Shown here: positions 1-5,792 of the stretch, piece after piece | How the letters are laid out: each line of letters opens with the position of its first letter | How positions within the stretch are numbered: the stretch's first letter is position 1 | Source: Planctomycetota bacterium | Lineage (GTDB): Bacteria; Planctomycetota; Phycisphaerae; FEN-1346 | Length of the DNA stretch: 17,039 bases | Reading direction: 5' to 3' | NCBI GenBank assembly: GCA_026386995.1 | Contig: JAPLMO010000373.1 | Coordinates: 1-17,039, forward strand | Made by a program: the position numbers and the translations under genes | The notes under the pieces: model-generated | What the model was told of the DNA's origin: nothing | The model's input: the letters and a program-made list of their open reading frames with translations, nothing else | Database searches by the model: none

Positions 1-123
1 CAACTGGCCGCCCGAATCACGCCGTGGGAATGTTCGAGAAACGATAAGAAGACGGGCATCGACTGGCGATTCACCACCACCGACGCCCGAATCAAACTGA
101 AAAGGCTGTACCCTGTAATATAG
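1..123 (+). CDS. Probable IS630-family transposase, C-terminal fragment (5' end outside the window)
   Basis: This frame is open from base 1 and stops at TAG 121-123, giving the last 40 residues of a protein. The tail contains IDWRFTTTDARIKLKRLYP. From memory this matches the extreme C-terminus of one group of IS630-family (Tc1/mariner-like DDE) transposases, where a W-x-F-T-x-x-x-A-R-x-K-L-x-x-L-Y-P pattern follows the last catalytic residue. The DDE catalytic residues would lie upstream and cannot be checked here. No second IS end is visible, so neither completeness nor the terminal inverted repeat can be judged. The call rests on a short motif and needs the flanking sequence. Confidence 0.55.
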   Translation, partial: QLAARITPWECSRNDKKTGIDWRFTTTDARIKLKRLYPVI

Positions 124-179
124 CTGTTACGGACTACTAGCGCCGGTCGGCATGGTCGCCTGCGTGGTCGCCTACGTAC

Positions 180-208
180 TTGACGATTCTGGGGCAAGTC
201 ACTATAGT
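180..208 (+). promoter_or_regulatory. Sigma-70-type promoter TTGACG-N17-TATAGT
   Basis: TTGACG at 180-185 and TATAGT at 203-208 are separated by exactly 17 bases, and each hexamer differs from consensus at one position. The predicted transcription start is about 215, leaving a leader of about 37 bases before ATG 252. It lies just after the presumed transposase end and would drive the two-gene unit 252-1443. The TTG of the -35 box is in frame with the downstream gene and could be mistaken for its start codon. Confidence 0.72.
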
Positions 209-251
209 TGGCGTATGCTCGGCCGCACTCCTGCGTCCTTGGGGACTGCCT

Positions 252-1130
252 ATGACTAAGCATAAGGGACAACAGGCGTTATTTGACCTTCTGCGCAAGG
301 ACCGCCCGCAGACCCCGGCAGCGGCCAAGCCGGTGCCTGTCATCCGCCGGACGCCCACGTCGGCCCCGGCCCCTGCGCCGGTCGCTGCACCAAGGCCGGT
401 CGAGGCCCCACGGCCCGCGGCGGCCCGTGTCGCACCGAGGCCGTACTCGGTCGGGGCATCCGAGCCGTTTCTCATGCGGCAGGTGACCATTCCGGTGTCG
501 TGGCTGATTATAGGCGTAATCGCCGTGGCGTGCCTGCTGGTGATCGCGTTCGCCGTGGGCCAGTGGTACGCCCCCGAGCGTTTGCCGAACATGCCGAAGG
601 GCAAGTCGTTCGCTGAGATCCAGACCGACGGGCCGAAGCCCGGCTTGGTCGCCCAAGGCCCCGCGCAACCCGCGGCGCCGAGCGGCGTGCGCCCGGCCAG
701 TCAGCCGCCGGGCCGTCCGAGCGTTACGACCGAGCGGCCTTCGCCCCCGGCCCCCGCGGCGCCTCGGCTGACCGTAGCCGAGAGACCCGCTGCCCCTGCG
801 GCGGTCCGCCCCGGCAGCGCCGAGAGGCCCATCACGACGGAGACCCCAGCGCCGAGCGGCCCGCAGTGGCGCGTCAGGATCGCGCAACTGGCCGTATCGC
901 AACCCGATGCAATCGACAAGATGCGAGGGTTCCTGCTGCAAAAAGACGTGGAGACCGAACTCGAGACGTCGCGCGGCTTCTACGTGCTGTACAGCCGCGA
1001 GCGGCTGACCGACAAGAAAAAGGCGGACGAACTGGCCGCCCGCATCAACAAGCAACTGGAGGCCTTCGAGAAGGCGACCAGGATCCCGACCTCGAAGACC
1101 GCGTATGCGACTCAGGTAACAAAGGAGTGA
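252..1130 (+). CDS. Membrane-anchored Pro/Ala-rich protein with SPOR-like C-terminal domain
   Basis: This 292-residue protein has three parts. A short cytoplasmic N-terminus (HKGQQALFDLLRK) is followed by a Pro/Ala/Arg-rich stretch to about residue 78. One hydrophobic membrane segment lies at about 84-106 (WLIIGVIAVACLLVIAFAVG). A Pro/Ala-rich linker runs to about 205, and a compact charged domain follows from WRVRIAQLA (W206) to the end. The topology and the C-terminal domain resemble SPOR-type envelope proteins, which bind peptidoglycan, but the SPOR assignment is inference. I chose ATG 252 over the upstream in-frame TTG at 180 because that TTG is the -35 box of a strong promoter. The stop TGA (1128-1130) directly follows the ribosome binding site of the next gene, so the two genes are probably co-transcribed. 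The exact function is unknown. Confidence 0.7.
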   Translation: MTKHKGQQALFDLLRKDRPQTPAAAKPVPVIRRTPTSAPAPAPVAAPRPVEAPRPAAARVAPRPYSVGASEPFLMRQVTIPVSWLIIGVIAVACLLVIAFAVGQWYAPERLPNMPKGKSFAEIQTDGPKPGLVAQGPAQPAAPSGVRPASQPPGRPSVTTERPSPPAPAAPRLTVAERPAAPAAVRPGSAERPITTETPAPSGPQWRVRIAQLAVSQPDAIDKMRGFLLQKDVETELETSRGFYVLYSRERLTDKKKADELAARINKQLEAFEKATRIPTSKTAYATQVTKE

Positions 1131-1134
1131 CAGG

Positions 1135-1443
1135 ATGTCGCTGGACAAAAGCCTCAGAAGTCATGGCGCCTTGGCGCGCCATCGCAACGTGCTGACGCGC
1201 GCCGAGCGGATCGAAAAACTCAAGGAACTCGGCAAGTGGGGTGACAACCGGGACGTGTTCGCCCTGCCCAAGGTGTCGCACCGCAAGGTGACCACGAAGA
1301 AGATCAAGGCCGCCGTGGCTGCCGGCGCCGAGGGCGCCGTGGCCGCACCGGCCGCCGGCGCTGTGGCCCCGAAGGCCGCAGCCGCCCCGGCCGCCAAGGC
1401 CGCAGCCCCCGCCAAGGGCGCTGGTCCGAAAGGCAAGGCTTGA
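1135..1443 (+). CDS. Small basic protein (planctomycete/verrucomicrobial/chlamydial family) with Ala/Lys-rich tail
   Basis: The protein has 102 residues. The first ~60 (MSLDKSLRSHGALARHRNVL, then TRAERIEKLKELGKW and DVFALPKV) match the conserved 'small basic protein' family of Planctomycetes, Verrucomicrobia and Chlamydiae (TIGR04137, as I recall it). The family is short, highly basic and suspected to associate with ribosomes or RNA, although its role is not established. Residues ~61-102 are an added Ala/Lys/Pro/Gly-rich low-complexity tail with repeated AAPA/KAAA units. The ribosome binding site AAAGGAG (1121-1127) is strong and lies 7 bases before the ATG, overlapping the end of the preceding gene. 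No T-rich terminator follows; a GC-rich palindrome begins 46 bases after the stop. Confidence 0.85.
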   Translation: MSLDKSLRSHGALARHRNVLTRAERIEKLKELGKWGDNRDVFALPKVSHRKVTTKKIKAAVAAGAEGAVAAPAAGAVAPKAAAAPAAKAAAPAKGAGPKGKA

Positions 1444-1489
1444 TCGTCCGGGCCGCTGCAAGACGCGCCGGCACGATTTTCGACCGTTC

Positions 1490-1515
1490 AGCCCCCGGTG
1501 TTTTCACCGGGGGCT
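1490..1515. repeat. Dispersed palindrome, copy 1 (AGCCCCCGGTG / CACCGGGGGCT)
   Basis: This is a perfect 11-bp inverted repeat with a TTTT loop (1501-1504). Related copies lie at 10954-10977 and 11004-11029. Read on the minus strand, this copy is preceded by TATTTAG, the same flank that precedes the copy at 10954, so the shared unit is longer than the stem. Neither side ends in a T-run long enough for a classical intrinsic terminator. It sits between the small basic protein and the aminotransferase. Confidence 0.8.
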
Positions 1516-1572
1516 AAATACAGAACACCCGTCCCGGCGCGCCGGTCCGGGACGTGCCGAACAGGAACTGAC

Positions 1573-2691
1573 ATGGCCGACAATCCGCTGGCTGAGCGTA
1601 TGAGCCGCGTCGACGCCTCCGGCATCCGCAAGGTCTTCGACCTGGCGGCCAAGATGACGGACCCGATCAACTTCAGCATCGGCCAGCCCGACTTCGACGT
1701 CCCCGAGGCGGCCAAGCAGCAGGCCATCGAGGCCATCCGGTCCGGCCGCAACCGCTACACGGTGACGCAGGGAGACGCGGCGTTGCGCGAGGCGATCGCG
1801 CAGGACCTGCGCCGTGAATTCGGGGCCTTCGACGGCCCCGTCCTCGTGACGAGCGGCGTTTCAGGCGGCATCCTGCTGGCGCTGCTGGCCACCGTCAACC
1901 CGGGCGATGAGGTCCTAATCCCCGATCCGTACTTCGTGATGTACAAGCACCTGGTGAACCTCCTGGGCGCGCGGCCGATCTTCGTGGACACGTACCCGGA
2001 CTTCCGCCTGCGAGCCGAGCGTCTCGAGGCCGCCGTCACGCCGCGCACCCGCATGGTCATCCTGAACTCGCCGTGCAATCCGACGGGGGCGGTCCTCGGG
2101 GCCGAGGACCTGGCCGCCGCTGTCGCGGTCGCCAGGCGCCACGGCCTCCTCGTGATGGCCGACGAGTGCTACAACGCATTTGCATACGACGGCCCGTTCG
2201 CCGGCGCCTGGCCGCTTTACGACCGCGTGCTCCTCTTGCGGGGTTTCTCGAAGACCTACGCAATGACGGGCTGGCGCCTGGGGTACGCCGTCGGCCCGGC
2301 CGAGATCATCCAGGCTATGACGACGCTCCAGCAGTACACGTTCGTGTGCGCCCCCGCGCCGCTCCAGGCGGGGGCCGTCGCGGCCTACGGGACGGACCCG
2401 GCCGAGCGGGTGGCGGAATTCCGCGCCCGGCGGGACCTGATCTACGAGGGCCTGCGCGAGCGGTTCAACGTCACCAAGCCCGGCGGGGCGTTCTACATCT
2501 TCCCCGAGGCGCCGGGCCGCGACGGCAAGGCGTTCGTCAAGCGGGCGATCGAGGCGGGCGTCCTGATTATTCCGGGGGGCGTCTTCAGCGAACGGGACAC
2601 CCATTTTCGCATCTCGTACGCCGTCGGCCGACCGACCATCGAGCGCGGCGTGGAGGTTTTGAGTCGGCTGGCGAAGGAGACAGGGGCGTAA
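1573..2691 (+). CDS. PLP-dependent aminotransferase, class I/II (aspartate aminotransferase-like, fold type I)
   Basis: This 372-residue enzyme, of normal family length, should transfer an amino group between an amino acid and a 2-oxo acid in the cytoplasm. Visible family hallmarks are the N-terminal substrate motif FSIGQPDFDVP, the NPTG loop at N169, the ADECYNAF Asp/Tyr motif, the PLP Schiff-base lysine in GFSKTYAMTGWRLGY (K227), and the carboxylate-binding arginine in FRISYA (R346). The pattern fits the I-gamma group of aspartate/aromatic/LL-DAP aminotransferases, and the exact substrate cannot be read from sequence. I chose ATG 1573, with AGGA at 1563-1566, because the longer frame from GTG 1498 would begin inside the palindrome and adds a non-conserved Arg-rich leader. 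No clear link to the downstream lipid/polyketide block is visible. Confidence 0.9.
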   Translation: MADNPLAERMSRVDASGIRKVFDLAAKMTDPINFSIGQPDFDVPEAAKQQAIEAIRSGRNRYTVTQGDAALREAIAQDLRREFGAFDGPVLVTSGVSGGILLALLATVNPGDEVLIPDPYFVMYKHLVNLLGARPIFVDTYPDFRLRAERLEAAVTPRTRMVILNSPCNPTGAVLGAEDLAAAVAVARRHGLLVMADECYNAFAYDGPFAGAWPLYDRVLLLRGFSKTYAMTGWRLGYAVGPAEIIQAMTTLQQYTFVCAPAPLQAGAVAAYGTDPAERVAEFRARRDLIYEGLRERFNVTKPGGAFYIFPEAPGRDGKAFVKRAIEAGVLIIPGGVFSERDTHFRISYAVGRPTIERGVEVLSRLAKETGA

Positions 2692-2739
2692 CCTGGTGCA
2701 TTACTAGGGTGACGCCATGCCGTAGGGCGAGTTTTTGAC

Positions 2740-2768
2740 TTGCGTGAGGCGGCAGGCTCTGCTAAATT
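2740..2768 (+). promoter_or_regulatory. Candidate weak promoter TTGCGT-N17-TAAATT
   Basis: TTGCGT (2740-2745) and TAAATT (2763-2768) are 17 bases apart and follow the aminotransferase stop. Transcripts would run through the palindrome at 2831 before reaching the gene at 2979. A TTGACT at 2735 gives a spacing that is too long. This is a weak, sequence-only candidate and less well placed than the promoter at 2931. Confidence 0.28.
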
Positions 2769-2830
2769 CCGCCGCTCTGTTTCCGGTCCAGGCCGCGCCT
2801 GGGGTCCTCAGTCTTGGGCGCTTTGAATGT

Positions 2831-2879
2831 GTAGGGGCGAGGCTCGCCACGGCGAGTCTTCGACATGCCTCGCCCCTAC
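2831..2879. repeat. REP/BIME-like palindrome, GTAG-headed inverted pair
   Basis: GTAGGGGCGAGGC (2831-2843) and GCCTCGCCCCTAC (2867-2879) form a perfect 13-bp inverted repeat. Inside it CTCGCC (2843-2848) and GGCGAG (2851-2856) form a second hairpin. The element starts with GTAG and ends with CTAC, as expected for two head-to-head REP units. It occupies the middle of the 287-base gap between the aminotransferase and the dehydratase operon. Confidence 0.78.
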
Positions 2880-2930
2880 GGGAAGAGCGGGTGCCCGCTA
2901 CTGAGGGCTTACGGTGGGGGCAAAAAGGTT

Positions 2931-2960
2931 TTGCATGGTGCCGAGGGCCGCCTGTAAAAT
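2931..2960 (+). promoter_or_regulatory. Candidate promoter TTGCAT-N18-TAAAAT for the dehydratase/ACP/ketosynthase operon
   Basis: TTGCAT (2931-2936) and TAAAAT (2955-2960) are separated by 18 bases. The start of transcription would be near 2967, only about 12 bases before ATG 2979. That leaves little room for a ribosome binding site, and no Shine-Dalgarno sequence is seen there. The first message may therefore be nearly leaderless. The candidate is supported only by motif match and position. Confidence 0.45.
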
Positions 2961-2978
2961 AGCGGCTTATAACAAGCG

Positions 2979-3560
2979 ATGAGATTCTATTTAGTCGACC
3001 GCGTTCTGGAACTCGAACCGCCGAAGCGGATTGTCGCCGTCAAGAGCCTCAGCCTGGCGGAAGAGTATCTGGCCGACCACTTTCCGGCCTACCCAGTGCT
3101 TCCGGGCGTGATGATGCTGGAGGCGCTGGTGCAGGCGGCGGCGTGGCTGGTCCGGGTCTCGACCGATTTCCAGAAGAGCCTGGTGCTGATGCGCGAGGCG
3201 CAGAACGTCCGGTACGGCAATTTCGTCCGGCCGGGCGGCCAGTTGGTGATGGAAGTCGAGGCCATCGAGATCGGCCCCGGCGCCAGCCGCTTCAAGGCCG
3301 TCGGCCAGTGCGACGGACAGCAGGCGGTCCAGGCCAAGTTGACCCTGGAACACTTTAACGTCGGCGACGAAGACCCGCTTCGCGCCGACCTGGACGAGGG
3401 ACTGCGGGCATTCTGGCGTGGGCAATTCCGGTTGATCGGGGTCCCCAGGCGTTGGCGGCGCGGGCCCAGCCGTAAGGCGGGCGGGCCGCGGTTCCGGCGT
3501 CCGGATCAAGGGACACTTCAAGCGAGGGAGGCAGAACGACATGGCTTTGAGCCGCGATGA
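2979..3560 (+). CDS. FabZ/FabA-like hotdog-fold 3-hydroxyacyl-ACP dehydratase (first copy); probable frameshift near the 3' end
   Basis: The hotdog-fold core should dehydrate 3-hydroxyacyl chains on an ACP. The catalytic motif is DHFPAYPVLPGVMMLE, with His34 and the acidic partner Glu48, as in FabZ. The good similarity runs to about residue 154 (LRAFWRGQFRLIG). After that the open frame becomes Arg-rich (RRWRRGPSRKAGG) and overlaps the ACP gene by 20 bases. The neighbouring frame instead reads PQALAARAQP and stops at TAA 3473-3475. Adding one base at about 3441 would give a ~165-residue protein, almost the length of the second dehydratase (167), and would remove the overlap. The native end is therefore probably 3475, with either a real one-base deletion or a sequencing error in the GGGGTCCCC run. 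Gene start is ATG 2979. Confidence 0.8.
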   Translation: MRFYLVDRVLELEPPKRIVAVKSLSLAEEYLADHFPAYPVLPGVMMLEALVQAAAWLVRVSTDFQKSLVLMREAQNVRYGNFVRPGGQLVMEVEAIEIGPGASRFKAVGQCDGQQAVQAKLTLEHFNVGDEDPLRADLDEGLRAFWRGQFRLIGVPRRWRRGPSRKAGGPRFRRPDQGTLQAREAERHGFEPR

Positions 3561-3939
3561 AATCATGGAAAAGGTCCGTGAGGCACTGGTGGACGCCCTG
3601 GGCGTGGACGAGGATGAGGTCATCCCGACCGCCCGGATCGGCGCGGACCTGGGCGCCGAGAGCATCGATTACCTGGACATCGTCTTCCGGTTGGAGAAGG
3701 CCTTCAACATCAAGATCCCGCGCGGGGACCTGTTCCCGGACAACATCCTGACAAGCGAGGAATTCGTCCAGAACAAGAAACTGACCGAGAAAGGCCTGGC
3801 GGAACTGAAGGCCCGAATGCCATACGCCGACCTCACGAAGTTCGAACAGAACCCCAACGTGGACGACATCGCCGACCTCTTCACGGTCGACATGATCGTC
3901 GGGTACGTCGAAGCCAAACTCTCCAGCGCGGCGGCCTAA
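3541..3939 (+). CDS. Acyl carrier protein, extended form (132 aa)
   Basis: The N-terminal half is a typical ACP four-helix start. Its phosphopantetheine attachment site is Ser41 in LGAESIDYLDIVFRLEKAF, with Glu-Ser in place of the usual Asp-Ser. Standard bacterial ACPs have about 80 residues. This one continues from IPRGDLFPDNIL through a region rich in acidic and basic residues (KLTEKGLAELKARMPYADL) to a last helix, DLFTVDMIVGYVEAKL, which resembles the usual fourth helix. It therefore looks like an ACP with roughly 50 residues inserted between helices. The ribosome binding site GAGGGAGG lies just upstream. It sits between two dehydratases and two ketosynthases, so it is very probably the carrier of the pathway's growing chain. 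Confidence 0.88.
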   Translation: MALSRDEIMEKVREALVDALGVDEDEVIPTARIGADLGAESIDYLDIVFRLEKAFNIKIPRGDLFPDNILTSEEFVQNKKLTEKGLAELKARMPYADLTKFEQNPNVDDIADLFTVDMIVGYVEAKLSSAAA

Positions 3940-3949
3940 CGGAGACCCA

Positions 3950-4453
3950 ATGCGCTGGATCTGGATAGACAAATTCATCGCGTTCGAGCACGGCCGCCGG
4001 GCCGTCTCCATCAAGAACGTGTCGCTCGCCGAAGAGCATCTGCACGACCACTTTCCCGGCTACCCGATCCATCCCCCAACACTGATGATCGAGGGCATGG
4101 CGCAGACGGGCGGCGTGCTGGTGGGCGAGGCGTTCGACTTCCGCGAGAAAGTCGTCCTGGCAAAGGTGAGCCGGGCGACCTTCCACTGCCACGTGGTTCC
4201 GGGAGACCAACTTCGCCTCGAGGCCACCGTGGTTGGCGAGATTCGCCCCGAGGGCGCCTTGATCGAGGGCCGCATCACACGCAACGGCGACCTCGTCGCC
4301 GAAATCCAGATGATGTTCGCACACCTCGACCAGTCGCGCGCTCCGCTGGAACTGGGGGAAGAGAACTTCGTGTTCACCGAGAACTTCATCCGCATGCTGC
4401 GCATGCGCCAGTTGAACCACCTGGAGCCGCCGTCCGCGGAGCACGGGAGTTAA
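3950..4453 (+). CDS. FabZ/FabA-like hotdog-fold 3-hydroxyacyl-ACP dehydratase (second copy)
   Basis: This 167-residue protein is paralogous to the first dehydratase. Both begin MRxxxxDxxxxxE, share the SLAEEHL/SLAEEYL segment, and carry the catalytic stretch DHFPGYPIHPPTLMIEGMAQ with His34 and Glu48 at identical positions. Here the FabZ glycine after the second proline is replaced by Pro (HPPT). The C-terminus is a longer helical tail (NFVFTENFIRMLRMRQL). GGAG at 3941-3944 lies 5 bases before the start, and the gap to the ACP is 10 bases, so translation is coupled within the operon. Paired dehydratases are known in aryl-polyene and related type II systems, where the partners may form a heterodimer or act on different chain lengths. 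That role here is inferred. Confidence 0.87.
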   Translation: MRWIWIDKFIAFEHGRRAVSIKNVSLAEEHLHDHFPGYPIHPPTLMIEGMAQTGGVLVGEAFDFREKVVLAKVSRATFHCHVVPGDQLRLEATVVGEIRPEGALIEGRITRNGDLVAEIQMMFAHLDQSRAPLELGEENFVFTENFIRMLRMRQLNHLEPPSAEHGS

Positions 4454-4466
4454 GCCGGAGGCGCGA

Positions 4467-5792
4467 TTGAACCGTCGTATTGTCATTACGGGTCTCGGAA
4501 CCGTCACCCCAGCCGGCATCGGCGCCAGCGCGCTGGCGGAGGCCGTGCGCGAAGGTCGGTCCGCCATCGGGCCCGTCACGCGGTTCGACGCCTCCAACCA
4601 TCCCTGCCGCGTCGCGGGCGAGGTCCGAGAGTTCGACCCTGCCGCCGGCATCCGCAAAGACCAGTCCCGCTACGTCAAGAAAATGGCCAAGGTGATGGCC
4701 GTCGACATCCAGATGGCCGTCGCAGCGGCGAACCTCGCGATCCTCGACTGCGGCCTGCCTATCGGCGACGGCAAGGCCGACGAGCCGGTCCTGCCGACCA
4801 TCGACCACACCCGCTTCGGCATGATCTTCGGGACCAGTTTCATCCCGACCGAACTGGACGACCTGGCCGGCCCCGTTCGCGCATCGTACGCGGACGGCCG
4901 GTTTACCCTCAAGGGCTGGGGCTCGCACGGCATCCCGCAGATGTTCCCCTTGTGGCTCCTGAAGTACCTGCCCAACATGCACGCCTGCCACACGGGCATT
5001 TTGTGGGACGCCCAGGGTCCAAGCAACTCGCTGACCGTCAGCGACGCGGGTGGCCTCCTGGCGCTGGACGAGGCGGGGCGAATCCTGCGTCGCGGCGCGG
5101 CCGACTGGATGCTTGCCGGCGGCGCCGAGAGCCGCATCAACCCCGTCGTGATGCTGCGGTATTGCCTAGTCCATCGCCTTGCAACGGCCAACGCCGACCC
5201 GGCCGCCGCCTGCCGCCCGTTCGACCTTGACCGCACGGGCCAGGTGTCGGGCGAAGGTGCCGCGGTCCTCATGCTGGAAGGCGCTGACGTGGCCGAGAAG
5301 CGCGGCGCCCGCATTTACGCCGAGGTCCTCGGCACCGGCGCCGGCACAACCACCGCAGGCGTCAACGCGTGCGACGCCGACGGGCGGGCCGTGGCGACGG
5401 CCGTCAGCCGCGCCATCGCCGCCGCCGGCATCCAACCTTCCTACCTTGGCGCAGTGGTCGCTCACGGGACGGCGTTCGCCCCTCACGACAGGAGCGAGGC
5501 GACCTGCCTGCGGGCCGCCCTCGGAACGGCGGCCAAGACCGTCCCGGTCACCGCGATGAAGGGCGTCATGGGCAACCTGGGGGCAGCCAGCGGCCTGGCG
5601 GAACTGGCGGCGGCTATCCTCGTGCTTCGCGAGGGCCAAGTGCCGCCGATCCTGAACTGCGCCCGACCGGACCCGGAAGCGGGCCTCGCCTTCGTCCTCG
5701 GCAAGCCGGCAAACATGAAGAGCGAGATTATCCTGATTACGAGCAACGCCATCGGCGGCCAGGCTGCCGCGGCCGTTGTGAGGCTGCTATGA
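4467..5792 (+). CDS. Beta-ketoacyl synthase homologue lacking catalytic Cys and second His (chain-length-factor / KS-beta-like)
   Basis: The 441-residue protein has the thiolase/ketosynthase fold throughout, from RRIVITGLGTVTPAGIG to NAIGGQAAAAVVRLL, and is closest to FabF-type enzymes. The active site is degenerate. The nucleophile position, normally in TACxS, reads LTVSDAGG with Ser192 in place of Cys. The first His is kept in VVAHGT (H333) and the Lys is kept (K365). The second His of the GHxxGAAG loop is Asn in MGNLGAASG (N370). It therefore probably cannot condense chains. By position next to an intact ketosynthase it should be the KS-beta partner that shapes chain length. Classical chain-length factors usually carry Gln at the Cys position, so Ser is unusual. 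The start is TTG 4467, with GGAGG at 4457-4461, and the stop overlaps the next start as ATGA. Confidence 0.86.
   Translation: MNRRIVITGLGTVTPAGIGASALAEAVREGRSAIGPVTRFDASNHPCRVAGEVREFDPAAGIRKDQSRYVKKMAKVMAVDIQMAVAAANLAILDCGLPIGDGKADEPVLPTIDHTRFGMIFGTSFIPTELDDLAGPVRASYADGRFTLKGWGSHGIPQMFPLWLLKYLPNMHACHTGILWDAQGPSNSLTVSDAGGLLALDEAGRILRRGAADWMLAGGAESRINPVVMLRYCLVHRLATANADPAAACRPFDLDRTGQVSGEGAAVLMLEGADVAEKRGARIYAEVLGTGAGTTTAGVNACDADGRAVATAVSRAIAAAGIQPSYLGAVVAHGTAFAPHDRSEATCLRAALGTAAKTVPVTAMKGVMGNLGAASGLAELAAAILVLREGQVPPILNCARPDPEAGLAFVLGKPANMKSEIILITSNAIGGQAAAAVVRLL

Noticed and set aside
1498..1572. N-terminal extension of the aminotransferase from GTG 1498
   Set aside because: It starts inside a palindrome, encodes an Arg/Pro-rich stretch without family similarity, and ATG 1573 has a suitable ribosome binding site.
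2735..2962. 75-residue open frame between the aminotransferase and the first dehydratase
   Set aside because: It reads through the REP-like palindrome and the candidate promoters, has no recognisable motif and no ribosome binding site.
5369..5788. 140-residue extension of the KS-alpha reading frame inside the preceding gene
   Set aside because: It overlaps the degenerate ketosynthase in another frame and is Arg/Pro-rich as expected for an out-of-frame read of GC-rich DNA.
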